DNA of 64,000 nucleotides, taken from assembly GCA_023362775.1 (NCBI GenBank), contig JALMGJ010000006.1, forward strand, positions 56,255,001 through 56,319,000. Direction: 5' to 3'. The stretch is from Charina bottae. Lineage: Eukaryota; Chordata; Lepidosauria; Squamata; Charinaidae. The notes under the pieces were generated by a model. The model was given only the letters and a program-made list of their open reading frames with translations. It was not told the DNA's origin and did not search any database. Shown here piece after piece: positions 1-11,640 of this stretch (the first letter of the stretch is position 1; every line of letters starts with the position of its first letter). The position numbers were made by a program, and so were the translations under genes.

Positions 1-250
1 GGTTCCCTGAGAGATCACAAGTTATTTTAAAAAGTATTTCAAATTCGGGCAACTTCACATTAAAGAGGTAAGTTTCATTCTTTATTTTTAGTTTAAGAAT
101 GCTGTTAATGCATATACAGTCCTACACATGAAACAAATTTAATAATTGTGTAACTTCTGGCCTATATTTGAGTCTGAATGTGCAGGGGTTCCCCAAGGCC
201 TGAAAAATATTTCAAGGGTTCCTCCAGGGTCAAAAGGTTGAGAAACACTG
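1..250. mobile_element. hAT-like non-autonomous element, right part
   Basis: Ends in GGTTGAGAAACACTG at 236-250, the terminal inverted repeat shared with the foldback elements at 27113, 35188, 45706 and 55174. The flanking 8 bases, GCCTACAG, have TA in the middle. The left end is outside the window. Internally it has GGGTTCC and GGGGTTCC motifs. Confidence 0.6.
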
Positions 251-705
251 GCCTACAGACTTATGCCTATATTATTCCTATATTGAAGAAGGCTCAGTTA
301 CTGTTCATTTGACACAGTAAGCAGCATATAGGAATTCTATGGCACTTTAAAGATTTGAATTTGAATTTCTGTAGCTACAACACTCTAAGACTAAACTGAA
401 GTAAATTATTCTAATTAGACATGACCTAAAGAAAATATAGGTGCATATAAATTTTACCGAATCAGTGGAATGTATATGCTGAACCGTGATCTTAAATTCT
501 GCTAATTTCTGTACACACTGTTCCTTTTGTTAATCTGTTAAATACTAAGAAAAATATGTGTTGTATCAAAATAGTCATACAGGTCAGCTTGGAGAGCAGT
601 AAAATGGTGGGAGGTGGATATAAAAAATAAACCGCTATAAAGAAAGTTTGAGAATTGGGACGGCTTGGCAAGAGAAGAAAAAAATGGGAGTAGGGCTGGT
701 TTGTT
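251..705. other. Unique AT-rich DNA, no gene seen
   Basis: No open frame, RNA gene or repeat recognised. Confidence 0.6.
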
Positions 706-1785
706 GTTTATTCGTTCAGTCGTTTCCGACTCTTCGTGACTTCATGGACCAGCCCACGCCAGAGCTTTCTGTCAGCCGTCACCATCCCCAGCTCCCCAAT
801 GGTTGAGTCCGTCGCCTCCAGAATACCATCCATCCATCTTGCCCTTGGTCGGCCCCTCTTCCTTTTGCCTTCCACTTTTCCTAGCATCAGCTTCTTCTCC
901 AAGGTATCATGTCTTCTCATTATGTGGCCAAAGTACTTCAGTTTTGCCTTTAATATCATTCCCTCAAGTGAGCAGTCTGGCTTGATTTCCTGGAGTATGG
1001 ACTGGTTTGATCTTCTTGCAGTCCAAGGCACTCTCAGAATTTTCCTCCAACACCACAGTTCAAAAGCATCTATCTTCCTTCGCTCAGCCTTCCTTATGGT
1101 CCAGCTCTCGCAGCCATAGGTTACTACGGGGAATACCATTGCTTTAACTATGCGGACCTTTGTTGTCAGTGTGATATCTCTGCTCTTAACTATTTTATCA
1201 AGATTTGCCATTGCTCTCCTCCCAAGAAGTAGACGTCTTCTGATTTCCTGGCTGCAGTCAGCATCTGCAGTAATCTTTGCGCCTAGAAATACAAAGTCTG
1301 TCACTGCTTCCACTTTTTCTCCCTCTATTTGCCAGTCATCAATCAAGCTCGTTGCCATAATCTTGGTTTTTTTGAGGTTTAACTGCAACCCAGCTTTTGC
1401 ACTTTCTTCTTTCACCTTCGTCATAAGGCTCCTCAACTCCTCCTCGCTTTCAGCCATCAAAGTGGTATCATCTGCATATCTGAGATTGTTAATGTTTCTT
1501 CCAGCGATTTTAACTCCAGCCTTGGATTCCTCAAGCCCAGCATGTCGCATGATGTGTTCTGCGTACAGGTTGAATAGGTAGGGTGAGAGTATACAACCCT
1601 GCCGTACTCCTTTCCCAATCTTAAACCAGTCCGTTGTTCCGTGCTCTGTTCTTACCGTTGCTACTTGGTCGTTATACAGATTCCTTAGGAGGCAGACAAG
1701 ATGACTTGGTATCCCCATACCACCAAGAACTTGCCACAATTTGTTATGATCCACACAGTCAAAGGCTTTAGAATAGTCAGGGCTG
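706..1785 (-). mobile_element. BovB (RTE clade) LINE, 5'-truncated 3' portion
   Basis: The 3' end at about 706-760 has the BovB tail (GTTGTTTATTCGTTCAGTCG, then TCCGACTC and CATGGACCAGCCC on the + strand). The body encodes the C-terminal half of a BovB reverse transcriptase. The 5' end is broken within the RT near 1783, typical of incomplete reverse transcription. BovB is the LINE known for its patchy presence in ruminants and squamates through horizontal transfer. Confidence 0.92.
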
Positions 1786-1799
1786 GTGAGAGTCTTCAA
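708..1799 (-). pseudogene. BovB reverse transcriptase fragment (open frame, 363 codons)
   Basis: An uninterrupted frame covering the palm/thumb and C-terminal region of a BovB RT. Visible motifs are KAFDCVDHNKLW (residues about 11-22), GVRQGCILSP (64-73), the catalytic YADD at 108-111, and the diagnostic C-terminal FELWCWRKILRVPWTARRSNQSIL. The first few codons come from flanking DNA at the truncation point. The fingers region and the whole endonuclease domain are missing, so it cannot be autonomous. The lack of stops suggests a fairly young copy. The + strand frames over the same interval are shadows. Confidence 0.9.
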
Positions 1800-4559
1800 A
1801 TATTGATTGACTTCCTTGTAAAAGAAAAGTCAAAGATCTGTTATTGCTCTCTAATCACAAAAGCATGAATAGATCCAATTGGCTTAACTTCATTTAAACA
1901 TTGACAATGCCTTCATACTCTTGGGGGGGGCAAAGGTGGTTGGCTTCAGGCTGGTGTTTTTTATGGAAATGTGGCCACCAGCCTCGAAAAAAGAAAAAGG
2001 TAAGCTGAGGTGATAGAGGCCAAACCCTCCAAGGCAGTCATTTTGTGAGAACATCAATTACATGACTACTAGCCCAAAAAGATTGTTACACCTGTGTTAA
2101 AACATATTTAGCCTTTAAAGTAAAACCAAGCAGCTAGTCTCACTGAAATCCAGTGAAAGTTTAATTTCTTTTGATTTTAAAAATCAGGAACAATTTTCTA
2201 TTTTTTAAATTGAACTACAGTTTATTAAAAAAAAAGCATGCATGATCACAAAACTGCAATTCATCTGCTGCATGAAGTCTGCAATATTCAAAAACTGTCA
2301 TACGTAATTCTTCAGCTCATTACAATGGAAAATAATAATGTTTGAGTCCAGATTCTCAGTTAATTATTTACTGAGATGACAAGTATACTAAAGATTTACA
2401 TAAATTGTTTTGCTCATTTGCCATAGACAATACACAATTGTAGTCTTGAAAAATGGTTTGTCCCAGCTGATTCAAATTCAACAGTTATTTCCTGACACAC
2501 TCCTACATTTGAGAACATTCATGCAACGTTGGACTTTATTGGAGCTTTTCCTCAAGCACTGAATAAATTCATAACCACTCATAAAATGTGTTCCATTAGT
2601 AATAGATAAGCCAGCTGCTTCTGATGATCCTACACAATTCAGCAAATTGCTGATGATCCCCATTGACTGCATCTATATGAAAAACAGAAGAATAAGAAAC
2701 ACTTAGTAGAACACAGGCAAATCCAAGCATAAGTATTCCTACATTTAGACATGATGTTAGAGCCAAAGTTAAAACTATCATATTCAAACTTTCTAGATTT
2801 TTTTTAAAAAGGGGCTCCATCAGCAGTATCAGTAGTTATTAATAGCATTATCCTAAAGAAAAAAATAGACACAAGAAGATGTCTAGTCTACTTTTGGCAT
2901 TTCCCACCTCATTCTTGTATCTACTTTTATCTACTCTTTGAGGAAGAAAGTTGTTGGCAAGAGAAGTTAGGAATTTTCCTGGAAGGATTGTGCTAGCAAA
3001 GTTTGTCTTTCAATAGATGTCAGGTTTATTAAAGTCCCCCTCACTACTACTCATGACTCTTTGAAAGATCTGTGTTTTATTTTGGGGGAAAAATCAATAA
3101 TCAACATCTTCTGCTTGATTTGGCAGCAATAGTAGACACCAATAATGATTCCTTTCTTCACTTACTTTAACCCAGATACTTTCTTGAGTATCACAAAGTT
3201 CATTTACATGGATTTCTGAGCAGGAATGGATACTTTTAAAATGTAGTGCAATTCCTCCTCCTTTCTACTGTTGCAACTGAAATTTTTCAATTTATTATAT
3301 TCCAGTCATTGAAGTCATCACACTAAGACTCCATTTTACCTATTGCAGCATTTTTGCGGTTTTGTACTAGGAGTTTAAGCTCATCTTGTTTAATTTCTAT
3401 ACCATAGGCATTAGCATATAGACAAGGAAAGGCATGAACTTTATGAGCCAATATTCTTTCTGATTTTTCACTGAGTGTTTTTTTAATCGGCCCCACTAGA
3501 GAAAGATTCCCTCCCCCCAAGATGGCACTGAGATAATAGCTTGCATATAGAATAGGACTGTTTTATCTATATTTATTTTACTTTGGAAGCCTTTTTTTAA
3601 TTTCTGTTTTTATGCCTACAGTAAACATTATTCACTGGATATTTGGAGGTCTAAGCTATGTCAACCAATAGTTTCTAAGGAGAAAGGGAGGGTGACTTAA
3701 TTGGCAATGAAAGATTCAATTGGCTAACTCACCTTTTTATAAGAAATGGAATTGTAGAGAGGGATGTGCTGGGAATTTATACTTTTTGAAATGGATTACA
3801 GTCTTGTAATCTGTCAAGAGATTTTTTTAAAAAAGTTGATCATTTCATAAGCTTAGATTTAATAGATGGTTTTAAGGTGGGTCTATATCCAAAGAATTAT
3901 TGATTCTCTTAAATTTAAAGGAACTCACAAATAGGCAAAAGCTGGGTATAGAAAGGGAGACGGCTCTTTTAAGAGGATTGTCCTATCAGTGGATGTGTTA
4001 AAACGGACAAGATAATGAGGAATGTTTTCAAGAATTACCTATCCTGGAGACTGGGTCACAGGAAGTCTTGAACATCTATGGTAATTTAATAGAGGATATG
4101 CAAAGCAAGTTAGTATCAAAACAAGCGATACAATAAAAACCAGTAGTGTAATTTCTAAATCCTGGTTGTGCTGGGTATATGTTGAAGTTAAAAATTTCCT
4201 AATTGAAAATTATCAATGATATTGGGAAATAACTTTTCCACGTACCAAGAATCCTGATTGATTTTTTAAAAAGGCAGAGTAAAACCTATTGAAAATAAAA
4301 AGCACAAGGCACAGAAATAACTCTGGAATAGCCTTGTACAGGCTTCCAATTTAAATGACCAAATTACTTTCTGGCATATAGTTATGGACCAAATGAAAAA
4401 AAATGGATTCACCTACTAGGCACTTATTCCTGAAGATTGCTTGGGTAAATATTTTGTGAATTGATTTTTAGGGATAATCCATCCCCCTAGGAAACTGCAG
4501 CATCAAGAGCTTTTCTCTTGGGAACCAGTCACTCTTTTGGAAAAAGCTAAGTTAATTAC
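1800..4559. other. AT-rich intergenic DNA, no gene seen
   Basis: Several 60-75-codon frames occur on the minus strand at 2478-3520. They have no recognisable domain, splice context or codon bias. A G9 homopolymer lies near 1923. No confident repeat was identified. Confidence 0.5.
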
Positions 4560-5561
4560 ACTTTTTAAAAAGGGAAATACTCATGCCACATTTGTTAAAA
4601 TCAAACATGGATTGGTGGAACTTAGTGCTGGAAGCATTTTTCTCATATGTGAAAGGTCACTCTATGCCCCCAAAGATTGGAAACTATCTATTACCAAAGT
4701 ACAAAAAGAATGATAGAGTTGACCCTACTATCATCCCATTAGCCTGCTAAATATCATCATCAAGCTGTATGTCAGACGTCCCCTGTGGAAATAACAGGAA
4801 TGGATGAAGCAGAAGAAAAAGATTCACTGATGAGCAGGCTGGTATTAGAGTGAGAAGGTTCACCATAGACTGAGAAATACGCAGCTACACCTAAAGGGAT
4901 ATTATATGTTGCTTTTATAGATTTAAAATAAACCTTTGATATCCCTTACTGTGATAAGCTGCTCCTCTTGATTAAGCAGCTATATGTGAATACTTATGTT
5001 CAGATTAGATGTAACCAGGGAAATCTTTCTTCCCCAATTCTAGGGCAGAAAAGGATTAAGCAAGGCTGTATTCCAGCACCCAATTTGTTTTAATTTTTAT
5101 TTAAATAGTATGGGACAGGCCCTTGCCCAAAAGAGCAGCCCCTAGTTTCCTTGGGTTGATTAATGGACATTCCGTGTGCACAGGTGCTGCTGCAATCTTT
5201 TTATTGACACCTGTGAGGATGAAAAGGACATCACAAGCTTTGGTTGCTTGTTTCAAGAGGAATCTCTATTAATAAAAGACCAAACACATGAAGATAATTG
5301 GGCTTTTAAAGAAAATCAGTTACCCATAACATTGGCAACTTATTAGGCACAAAATTCAACAAGTAAGTGCCTTTAACTATTTAGGAATTCTATTTAATGC
5401 AATGACTTCTTGGAAAACACAAGTACCTTTGTTAAAGAACAGTACCTCAGGAAGCTCAGCGACCATACTCAAATATTTTAGAAAAGTGTATGTGTGCATG
5501 TATTTTATACCAGCTGCTGTGCATGTTTTGAGGCTATGGTTATAGTTCAAATGCTTTATAG
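4560..5561 (+). mobile_element. Decayed non-LTR retrotransposon (R4/Dong-like?), first segment
   Basis: Translation in shifting frames shows an old reverse transcriptase: a DWKL..YHPISLLNIIIKLY block (about 4675-4770), AFIDLK.TFDIP (about 4915-4945), RIKQGCIPAP (about 5050-5090) and a later LKYF block (about 5465-5490). Stops and frameshifts are frequent. The order and spacing fit a LINE RT of the type with a QVRC motif between FIDL and KQGC, but the clade is uncertain. It is interrupted by the hAT element at 5562 and resumes at 6195. Confidence 0.65.
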
Positions 5562-6194
5562 CAGGGGTTGGCAACCTTTTTTCCATCAGGGACCACCCCC
5601 GTCGGAAATTTTTTTTCAAGGACCGGGGGGCGGGGTTTGCGGGTGGCAGCCAATCGGACGGACAGGGCGGGGTTTGCAGGCCTGCTGCTCCAGGAACCAA
5701 GGGCATTTTTGGGGTCCCCAGAGCCTGCTCCTTCGAAGGGGCAAGCTCTGGGGACCCCGAAAATGCCCTCGGTTCCAACAGGGAGGCAAAAGCCTCACCG
5801 CGCACGCGCATGCTTCAGGGCCGCTTCCCTGCGGTGTGGAGATTTTCCACCCTGCCCCCTCCCATGCCGGTCAGCTGTGCAGTGGGGAAGCAGCCGGTAG
5901 CCTGCGTGTGGCGAGGCTTTTGCCTCCCTGCCAGGACTGAGGGCATTTTCTGGGTCCCTGGAGCTTGCCCCAAAAATGCCCTCAGTTCTGGCAGGGAGGC
6001 GAAAAGGCACGTGCGCACGCTGCTGCCGCTGCAAGGGGAGGCCCATCTCCGCCCTTCTTTGCCACGTGCTGATAGGTGGAGGTGTTTCCCCTTCTGGGCC
6101 TCCACCAATCAGCTGCTCCGGCTCACCCTGCGGCCCACTTCCTAATGGCCCACGGGCCACCGGTGGGCCGCGGACCACAGGTTGCTGACCCCTG
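5562..6194. mobile_element. Non-autonomous hAT element, 633 bp, GC-rich
   Basis: Terminal inverted repeats are CAGGGGTTGGCAACC and GGTTGCTGACCCCTG. It is flanked by a perfect 8-bp duplication, CTTTATAG (5554-5561 and 6195-6202). The GC-rich interior repeats a GGGCATTTT/TGCCCTC module in both orientations around gene-like 'GGGGTCCC..GGGACCCC' palindromes, for example at 5695-5780 and 5938-6000. No transposase. All open frames here are GC shadows. It is inserted in the LINE at 4560. Confidence 0.9.
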
Positions 6195-6340
6195 CTTTAT
6201 AGGAATCGAGTTTGATACTGACTTTGGTTAATTGGCGACAATGCAAAGTCAATTTTTAAGGGATGCTTTCAAACACAGTTCTTTGCCTAGAATCTAGTAT
6301 GCTTTTAATTAAGGGCATGGGTCTTATATTACATTTTGTG
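6195..6340 (+). mobile_element. Decayed LINE, segment resumed after the hAT insertion
   Basis: Translation continues the RT C-terminal region after the insertion (a QSQFLRDAF-like stretch at about 6245-6275), in register with the part ending at 5561 once the hAT element and one duplication copy are removed. Confidence 0.5.
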
Positions 6341-8844
6341 TTTTCTTCCTACTCCTTAGCATCCATAACCTGATTGTTGCCTTTCACTCTCAGTGGGGAA
6401 AAAATGTTAAAACAAGATGTTTGTGCTACTTCATCTCAATCTGTAATTTCCCTGGAGATAGAGAGCAGAAAAGAGGTCCTAAACAAGAGAGTAATGGAAA
6501 CAAAGCTTCAGAAAGGTTTGAGTCATGTGCCATTATTTTCACCACTTTTTGGCACAATGAAAGCTTATATCCCAGCTTGATATCTATATATTTTAATCTC
6601 AAAGGGCTGTAGAAGTGTATTTACCTTGGCCCATTGTAACATTCTTCCCTTGACCTTATTAGTGGGCAGATTCTGCCATATCCCAGTTAAAAGCCATTTC
6701 TGCCTAGATGGCATAGGGGAAATCCTGTCTATGGGACACATACTCCTTATACGCAGCACGTACTTCATACAGAGATTTAGAGGAAAAATATACCTCTTTA
6801 GAAGAAAAGAGCTATTGATGGAGGAACAAAAATAAATCAATTTTTACTATTATATCAGAAGAATTAAAGATAATCCAGCAAGAATTTGCTTAACAGTGTT
6901 ATGAATTTTTATTCCTATATCATTTACTCTGTTACATTTTGTTGCATTTTGCTATTATAGCTTTAAGAAGAAAAGCCTCCTCTTATTTCCCCTTGATTTA
7001 TTCATGGCCATCTTGGGTTTTAGAAATTTTCTTACTACTTGTTCCTTTACCTTTGAATTTCCCTCCCTGCTTTTCCATTGTTATTTCAATGAATGCTCAG
7101 CATTACTGGAGCTTTTCTCCAATACTGAAGAAATTAAGTCTTTCCAAATGAACTCAACTAAAATTGACCTTTCGCTGAACATAAGGATAGATTTTAAGAA
7201 ATTCTTCCTGTTTACATTCCTTAAGCCTATTGTTAAATACTAATATCTCGATTAGTACTGCGAATCATTGTATCATGATTCATTGTATCAGCCCTGTCCC
7301 TGACTGCTGTTAATAGCTCAACTTCTTGACTGCTAAATCTCATTTGGATGGTCATTGTTTCTATTTTTTCCTTTTGTTTATATTGTCCTATTGATTTAAA
7401 GTTTGTACAACTTCTATGTACATGAAATGTATACAAATATATACCAATATTCTTTGGGGAGGAGGGTACAGCAAGATAAAGAGAAAGCGATGCCTGTGCT
7501 ATACTTCTCCCAATTCTGGAATTTTTAAAAAAGTATTATTGCCTTTTCCTCCTCCTGCAAGTGCTGCAAATTTCCTTAACACCAGCAACAAAAGAATTAC
7601 AGTCTTTTGTACAGGGATGGTAAAAGGGGAATAGAGTGATTTTTAGTTCTAATTTTTATCATGTTTATATTCTTAATAGTGTACTAATGTTTTTACTTGA
7701 TTTGCATTTTTAAGTTGGGCTCTGACTGTAATAAATAAAAACTAACCAGCAATATGCTCACATCTTTCTACACCATTGTAGTCTTTATCTGATGTCCTTA
7801 TTTCAGGGTTTTCATCTTCAACCTTGCACAGATTCAGTTTAAAGCCCCCCAATAATGTTTATCATACTTCCGCCAATCACATTTTTACTACTCCTGTGGG
7901 ATGCAATTCATCTTATGCCAGCAATCCATCATCCAGGTAATTTAGTTCAGAGGCTCAGAAACTATGCCTCACCTTTCAGTACTATTTGCACAGCTAAGCC
8001 TTCTTCTGCAATATCTTTCTATCCATTTGTGATCATCTTCCACAGACTGGACAGATGGATGAGAACACTCCCTGAGCCCTCTGGTTGTAGAGCTTCCTCC
8101 CTAAATTTCCTTGTTGTTTTCCAAATGCCATTTGTCTACACCGGAATAGCTAATTGCCAATAATCTAGATAAATCCTGGAAATTGTTCTGTCACATCCCT
8201 GATCATTGCTTCTGTCGGGCCGCATGCATACTTCAGAAGCCTGAATAGATCAGTTGTCCTCCTTCTACCCTACACGAAGCCACTGTCTATTATCTGTTCT
8301 GCTGGGTCTCTCACTCAGAATTTATTTCCTCTATGAGGGCCTGAGAACTGTTTCTGAGTTCCAAAGGTCCATCATATCTTTTATACCTCTTGCTTTTGGA
8401 AGTAATCCACTGGACTTTATTGCTTGCTTATGGTTCTCCTCCTTCTGGAAGGTTGCTTCTTCTCAATTTCTCTTGTAGTCCCCCCCTACAATTTTCATTC
8501 CCTCTGATCACCAGCTGAAGGTGAATCATTTACTGCTCAAATGCTCTCACCTCTATAACCCTTCTAGCTTATTCACAGGCAGGAACACAAACATACTACG
8601 AGCATTGCAGGTGACGTCTGCAGATTCCTGCCAATTTATTTTCACCCTTGCTTCTCAAGGGTCCACAGTATAAAGCTTTTGTTTCTTTGTGTTGCATTTT
8701 CAGTTTCTTGTTAGCCAAGTACATATGGTTCACTTAGATGAAAAATTTCTCAGGGACTCCCATCTTAACACCCTTAATAGATAATCTGCTGCTTTTCTCA
8801 TTCACTTACTCATTCTACTTGGTTACCAGAGGTAAGTTTGCTCT
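6341..8844. other. AT-rich DNA, no gene recognised
   Basis: Several frames of 60-100 codons exist (for example 7855-8163 on +), but none has a recognisable motif. The 7860-8480 stretch is somewhat less AT-rich and could be old retroelement sequence on the minus strand; I could not identify it. Confidence 0.4.
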
Positions 8845-9075
8845 TCCTTTCCTTTCCTTTCCTTTCCTTTCCTTTCCTTTCCTTTCCTTTCCTTTCCTTT
8901 CCTTTCCTTTCCTTTCCTTTCCTTTCCTTTCCTTTCCTTCCCTTCCCTTCCCTTCCCTTCCCTTCCCTTCCCTTCCCTTCCCTTCCCATTCCCATTCCCA
9001 TTCCCATTCCCATTCCCATTCCCATTCCCATTCCCATTCCCTTCCATTTTCTCCTCTCCTCTCCTCTCCTCTCCT
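8845..9075. repeat. Composite pyrimidine microsatellite
   Basis: (CCTTT)n to about 8937, then (CCCTT)n to about 8985, then (CCCATT)n to about 9040, then (CTCCT)n to 9075. All open frames across it are artefacts of the repeat. Homopurine-homopyrimidine DNA of this kind can form triplex structures. Confidence 0.97.
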
Positions 9076-9757
9076 ACAATTGACCTCATGCTTACAGTGA
9101 CAAAGATATTTGACCTTCTTAGAAATCAGTTTAGAAATCTGAATAAGGGAGCAGATTTCTACTTCCTTTTTTGTGTGATGCCCATGACAGTTGCCAGAAG
9201 CAGATTTCTTTTAATATATGGCAAGTCAGTTCATGAATTTCCCATTTCTGTGTGAAAAATGCACTGAAATAGCATGACACATGAATTTGTGTCTATTTCC
9301 ACCCATTTTATTTACTACTGAGGAATAATCTTCCAGTGGCAGAACTGAATTGCATTATTTGTAGTGGATTCTAGTATTATGCCCTGGAGACTTTTTAGTT
9401 TGGTTAAGTTAAATACTTTTTAGATGATCATAGAGAAATAAACACTTGTGCAGTAGTAGTAGCCTAAAATAGTGAATAATTGCAGACAGCTTTGGCTGAT
9501 CTATACCGTACAGTATATCCTAGTGATATTCAGATTATCTATTTATTATCAATTAAATTGGCCACGGCCCCAGATTATCTAAAATGAAGTGTAGGGGAGC
9601 AGATTTTAGGCCAGGCCATCCATAGACTTTGGTAATTTTACTGAAATTTGGTGCATTAGTATCTACTTAAGTTGAGGGACAGTGATGATCCATAAGGTAG
9701 TGAATACGAATGAATGAGAAATTAAGGCCTATAGGGGTCAATCACAACCTTGTAAAG
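9076..9757. other. AT-rich DNA, no gene seen
   Basis: No recognisable feature, apart from the left copy of the hAT target duplication at its end (9750-9757). Confidence 0.5.
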
Positions 9758-10070
9758 CAGTGCTTTCCAAACTGCTGCCGTTGGCGACACACCAACGGCG
9801 GCAGCAGCGTGGGGGGGGGGGCGTGTGGCGGTAGCGGCGTGCACAGCGGCGGCGGCGGCAGCAGCGGCAGCAGCCTCCTGTTTTCTGCTAAAATGCAAAA
9901 GCGCTGATGGCGCACCGCTGCCGTCATCGCTGCTGCCGCTGCCATGCACACCACCACCACACGCGCCCCCGCGCCGCCGCCATGTACGTCCACTTCCGGG
10001 TTGTCACGACACACTAAACGGTGTGTTGTGGCACACTAAAGTGTCACGACACACAGTTTGGAAAGCTATG
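9758..10070. mobile_element. GC-rich hAT MITE, copy 1 (313 bp)
   Basis: Starts CAGTGCTTTCCAAACTG and ends CAGTTTGGAAAGCTATG. Perfect 8-bp duplication TTGTAAAG at 9750-9757 and 10071-10078. The interior is rich in GGC/GCC triplets and has 'GACACAC' modules near both ends. The same family recurs at 24070, 41661, 44785, 48432 and 62979. Confidence 0.92.
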
Positions 10071-10078
10071 TTGTAAAG

Positions 10079-11095
10079 CATCAAATGGGGTATAAAATTT
10101 GTACACTCTAGAGCAGTTCCTGGCTACTGATTTCTGGATCCTTGTTTCGTTCCCAGCAGTTAGAGAGGAGTTTCATACATGTCTTCCCTGTAGGTTGTTG
10201 TTATTGCTTGCCATCCAGTGAATCGAATCTTTGGTTTTACCTTGCTAACAAGCTTAGTTTGAAGAAAAACTGTAAGCATAATTCAGGAACTTGGTATCTT
10301 GTAACTCATGTTTCTTATAAATGGATGTGGCTTCTAGTTAAAGAAAGGAGTTAGTTTTCTGTTCATTGGGTCTTAGCTATTTCATATAGATGGCATGCAT
10401 TTCACACGATCCCAAACTCTACACATTGTAACCCATAGATAGTATTGTGGGGGGCTGTCCTGGACAGATAGCATCTGGCTTTTTCCATCCTAAATGCCTT
10501 CCCTACAATTTTGCAATGAGGACTATTATATAACTGACCTTCTGAAAGGCATAATGTAATAGTTTAATTCTTATTGTCCCCTCTGTTTGATTGAATAGCT
10601 TGCTTTTCCTTTGTTGCTACACAATACTCTTTTTGTTTTATGTTTCTGCTGTAGTTATTGAGTTATTTCTTCCATTATAGAGTTTATGGAATAAAAAGCT
10701 TAGAGGAAATAAATTTGTCTGCATGGCCAAATAAAGACTTTCTGTATTTTCCACTGCATTTCTCAAGAATAGGTTGTTTGTGTTCTTACAACATTTACTT
10801 CCAAGATGAAAACAAAACACAAATGATAACTGGCTTGGATGACTGCTATTAAATTTTACCTCAGATCTAGAGACAGATAAACCGAAAGAAATAGACATGA
10901 CCTTATGAACAGTATAAAAGAGCTAACCACAATTAGAAAAAAGAATTCTCAAAGCAGGCCCTATTTTTCTACCATGTTATTCCCAACCCTCCCAATACTA
11001 TTAGCCTTAATTATTTGTTTAACTGGAGTATCTATCCCAGACTTGTAACAAAGGAGGTCACTCAACACCATATCAGAACAGCAAAGGAATCTTTG
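10079..11095. other. AT-rich DNA, no gene seen
   Basis: Short frames at 10142-10354 and 10638-10898 have no recognisable motif. Confidence 0.5.
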
Positions 11096-11215
11096 TCTTA
11101 AGGGTGTGCTCTGCAAGCAAATGGTATCTGGTTGGCCATTCTGAAGAACAAAATGTTGGACCTACGATGGGCGTTGGCCTGATCCAATAGGGCTGTTCTT
11201 AAGTTCTTAATTTTT
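11096..11215 (+). repeat. CR1-like 3' end fragment
   Basis: Contains GGGCGTTGGCCTGATCC and GGGCTGTTCTTAAGTTCTT, resembling the common amniote CR1-type 3' terminus with TTCTT repeats. Identified by resemblance only. Confidence 0.35.
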
Positions 11216-11539
11216 GCCAACTTCTCATTAGGGAAAAAGAGAGGAGAAAATTAATAGAGGGGAGAAATGCTGCATCATTAAGAAGGCCTTCTTATAGGTG
11301 CCCCTGATGTCAAAGGCTTATTTTTGTGGCATTTAGGAGAGGGACTCTTTCTGTGTTATTCCCACACTGTGGAATACACATATCAAGAGTTGTATTTAAT
11401 CTCCAACTCTCTTGGTAATTAGTAAATCTGTAAATATACAGTATATTTCTTTTGTTGCATGTATAACTAATACATAATTTTAGCACATTTTTATTGTTCA
11501 TTTATATCTGTGTTTTTAAACTTTTATATTCTCTTTTTA

Positions 11540-11640
11540 TTGTAAATTTTATTAGCTGCCTTGAGTGCTCATTAGAGCAGAAAGGCAGGATATGAATCAA
11601 ATCAAATCAAATCAAATCAGATCAATAGTGATATTAATGC
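11540..11640 (+). repeat. L2/SINE-type 3' tail with (CAAAT)n
   Basis: GCTGCCTTGAGT, then AGAAAGGCAGGATATGAAT, then CAAAT repeats. This is the usual 3' end of L2-mobilised elements in reptiles. Confidence 0.5.

Noticed and set aside
736..1581. Plus-strand frames opposite the BovB RT
   Set aside because: Antisense shadows of a clearly recognisable minus-strand reverse transcriptase.
5377..6188. Overlapping frames of 60-148 codons
   Set aside because: They lie in the 633-bp hAT element and follow its inverted GC-rich modules.
8738..9100. Long frames encoding repeated FLSFP or GKGRE residues
   Set aside because: Pure translation of the microsatellite; the same applies at 39974-40318.
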